Below are positions 6,763 to 7,752 of a DNA stretch of 7,752 bases, piece after piece. Both the position numbers and the translations under genes were made by a program. Within the stretch, counting starts at the first letter, position 1. The number at the start of each line of letters is the position of its first letter. The notes under the pieces are model-generated. The model did no database searches. It saw nothing but the letters and a program-made list of their open reading frames with translations, and was not told where the DNA came from. This stretch comes from SCUN01 sp964343975 (GTDB lineage: Bacteria > Acidobacteriota > Vicinamibacteria > Vicinamibacterales > SCN-69-37), in assembly GCA_964343975.1 (NCBI GenBank), contig CAYFLU010000156.1:1-7752 (forward strand), in the 5' to 3' direction.

Positions 6763-7752
6763 ATGCGTCGTCCGTTGTTCCGCTTCGCCGTTGGCCTCGC
6801 CACGGTCGCGGCTCTGACCGTCGTGTCGCCACGGCCCGTGTCCACACAGATCAACCCGCTCGCCTTCGATCAGGGCGCAAACGGCCTCGGGCTCGCCCTG
6901 CGCCAGTTGCCCGTCGAAGGCACCGTCCTCTACGTGACGGCGCATCCGGATGACGAGAACAACGGCGTGCTCGTGGCGTTCAACCGTGGGCGCGGCCTGA
7001 AGACGTCGCTCCTCACCGTGACGCGCGGCGATGGCGGCCAGAACGAGATCGGCCCGGAGCTCTTCCAGGCGATCGGCATCCTGCGCGGCGAGGAACTGAT
7101 GGCCGTGCACAAGTACGACGGCGCCGATCAGTACCACACGCGTGCGTTCGAGTTCGGCTACTCGTTCAGCGTCGAAGAGACGCTCCAGAAGTGGGGCCAC
7201 GACGAGATCCTCGCCGACGTGGTCCGCGTGATCCGCCGCGTGCGGCCAGACGTGATCCTGACGATGAACCGCGATGGCGCCGGCGGCGGCCAGCACCATC
7301 AGACCTCGGCGCGACTTGCGCACGAAGCGTTCCGCGCGGCCGCCGATCCGACGAAATTCCCGGAGCAGATTCGCGAGGGCCTGCGTCCGTGGCAACCGCG
7401 CCGCGTGTATCAGGCCGCCGGCGGTCCCGATGGCAGCGGCAATGCGCCCGCCGGTGCCGTGGCCGTGCGCGTGAAGACCGGGCAGTTCGATCCGCTCCTC
7501 GGCATGACCTGGGAACAGTTCGGCCAGATCGCGCGGAGCAATCACAAGTGCCAGGGCACGAGCCAGCTCGAGGCCTTCCCCGGCGACAGCTCGGGCCTCT
7601 ACCTCCACTACGACAGCGAGCCGAAGATCTCGGGCAACGAATCAGACCCGATGGACGGCATCGACACGTCGCTGACGCGGCTCGCGGCGTTTGCCGCCGG
7701 CCAGGACAGCGCCCTGCCGTCGCTCAAGACCGACCTCGCGGCGATCGCCGCG
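6763..7752 (+). CDS. Exported PIG-L (LmbE-type) family deacetylase, N-terminal 330 residues
   Basis: The gene runs off the window end after 330 codons with no stop. Family members are metal (usually zinc)-dependent hydrolases that remove acetyl groups from N-acetyl sugars and related compounds; the substrate here is unknown. Residues 1-29 look like a Sec signal peptide (RRPLFRF, then a hydrophobic core, ending near VSTQ), so the enzyme should act in the periplasm or outside. The catalytic motif AHPDDE is at 60-65, where His61 and Asp64 are expected metal ligands and Asp63 the general base. TRGDGGQNEIG (87-97) is a family signature. GGGQHHQTSA (174-183) should supply the C-terminal metal-binding His, in place of the PDH form found in small LmbE enzymes. 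The domain seems to end near residue 290, yet translation continues, suggesting a longer multidomain protein of the kind seen in Acidobacteriota and Bacteroidota. It follows receptor B by 78 bp on the same strand, compatible with co-transcription through the intervening hairpin. The C-terminal architecture cannot be seen. Confidence 0.93.
   Translation, partial: MRRPLFRFAVGLATVAALTVVSPRPVSTQINPLAFDQGANGLGLALRQLPVEGTVLYVTAHPDDENNGVLVAFNRGRGLKTSLLTVTRGDGGQNEIGPELFQAIGILRGEELMAVHKYDGADQYHTRAFEFGYSFSVEETLQKWGHDEILADVVRVIRRVRPDVILTMNRDGAGGGQHHQTSARLAHEAFRAAADPTKFPEQIREGLRPWQPRRVYQAAGGPDGSGNAPAGAVAVRVKTGQFDPLLGMTWEQFGQIARSNHKCQGTSQLEAFPGDSSGLYLHYDSEPKISGNESDPMDGIDTSLTRLAAFAAGQDSALPSLKTDLAAIAA

Noticed and set aside
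3760..7608. Open minus-strand frame of 1282 codons antisense to receptor B and the PIG-L gene
   Set aside because: Its Arg/Val/Glu-rich low-complexity translation crosses two real genes and the gap between them. It has no recognisable motif, and its length is explained by codon bias on the opposite strand.
1..7752. CRISPR arrays, tRNA or rRNA genes, insertion sequences, integrase attachment sites
   Set aside because: No regularly spaced direct repeats, cloverleaf-like segments, transposase-like reading frames or terminal inverted repeats were seen. The only short tandem repeat is the Pro-Thr linker codons at 34-66.

Overview
The window is G+C-rich bacterial chromosome with high-GC third codon positions. 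Two large outer-membrane proteins share an N-terminal carboxypeptidase-regulatory-like (CarboxypepD_reg) domain followed by a TonB-dependent-receptor plug and barrel (the 'Oar-like' architecture), and an exported PIG-L family deacetylase sits next to one of them. Expanded sets of such receptors are typical of Acidobacteriota, and the base composition would suit a Vicinamibacteria-type member. That placement is inference from gene content only; no rRNA or other marker gene is present.

Layout. (1) 1-510, + strand: the 3' end of a gene cut by the window edge, encoding a Pro-Thr linker and a Trp-rich C-terminal domain that I do not recognise. (2) 511-594: a convergent intergenic region holding a perfect 17-bp stem with a 4-nt loop, a terminator probably serving both sides. 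(3) 595-3513, - strand: a complete Oar-like TonB-dependent receptor, here called receptor A. (4) 3514-3732: a 219-bp divergent control region, more A+T-rich than its flanks, with strong Shine-Dalgarno sequences on both sides and a TTGACA box inside an 11-bp inverted repeat. (5) 3733-6684, + strand: a complete paralogous receptor, B. (6) 6685-6762: a short gap with a 12-bp GC-rich hairpin and then a strong ribosome binding site. (7) 6763 to the window end, + strand: the first 330 codons of a secreted PIG-L/LmbE-type zinc deacetylase.

How the genes may work together. A and B are clear paralogues in head-to-head orientation. Their N-terminal and plug segments are nearly superimposable and their barrel loops are divergent, as expected for duplicated importers that have taken on different ligands. 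B and the deacetylase lie on one strand 78 bp apart and may be co-transcribed, with the hairpin between them lowering or tuning downstream expression. A reasonable but unproven model is that the exported deacetylase trims an N-acylated or N-acetylated compound that receptor B handles at the outer membrane. No SusD-like lipoprotein, anti-sigma factor, transposase, CRISPR array, tRNA or rRNA was seen. Most of the window is ordinary for this type of genome. The points most worth a second look are the divergent paralogue pair with its shared control region, the receptor-deacetylase pairing, and the unrecognised Trp-rich domain at the left edge.
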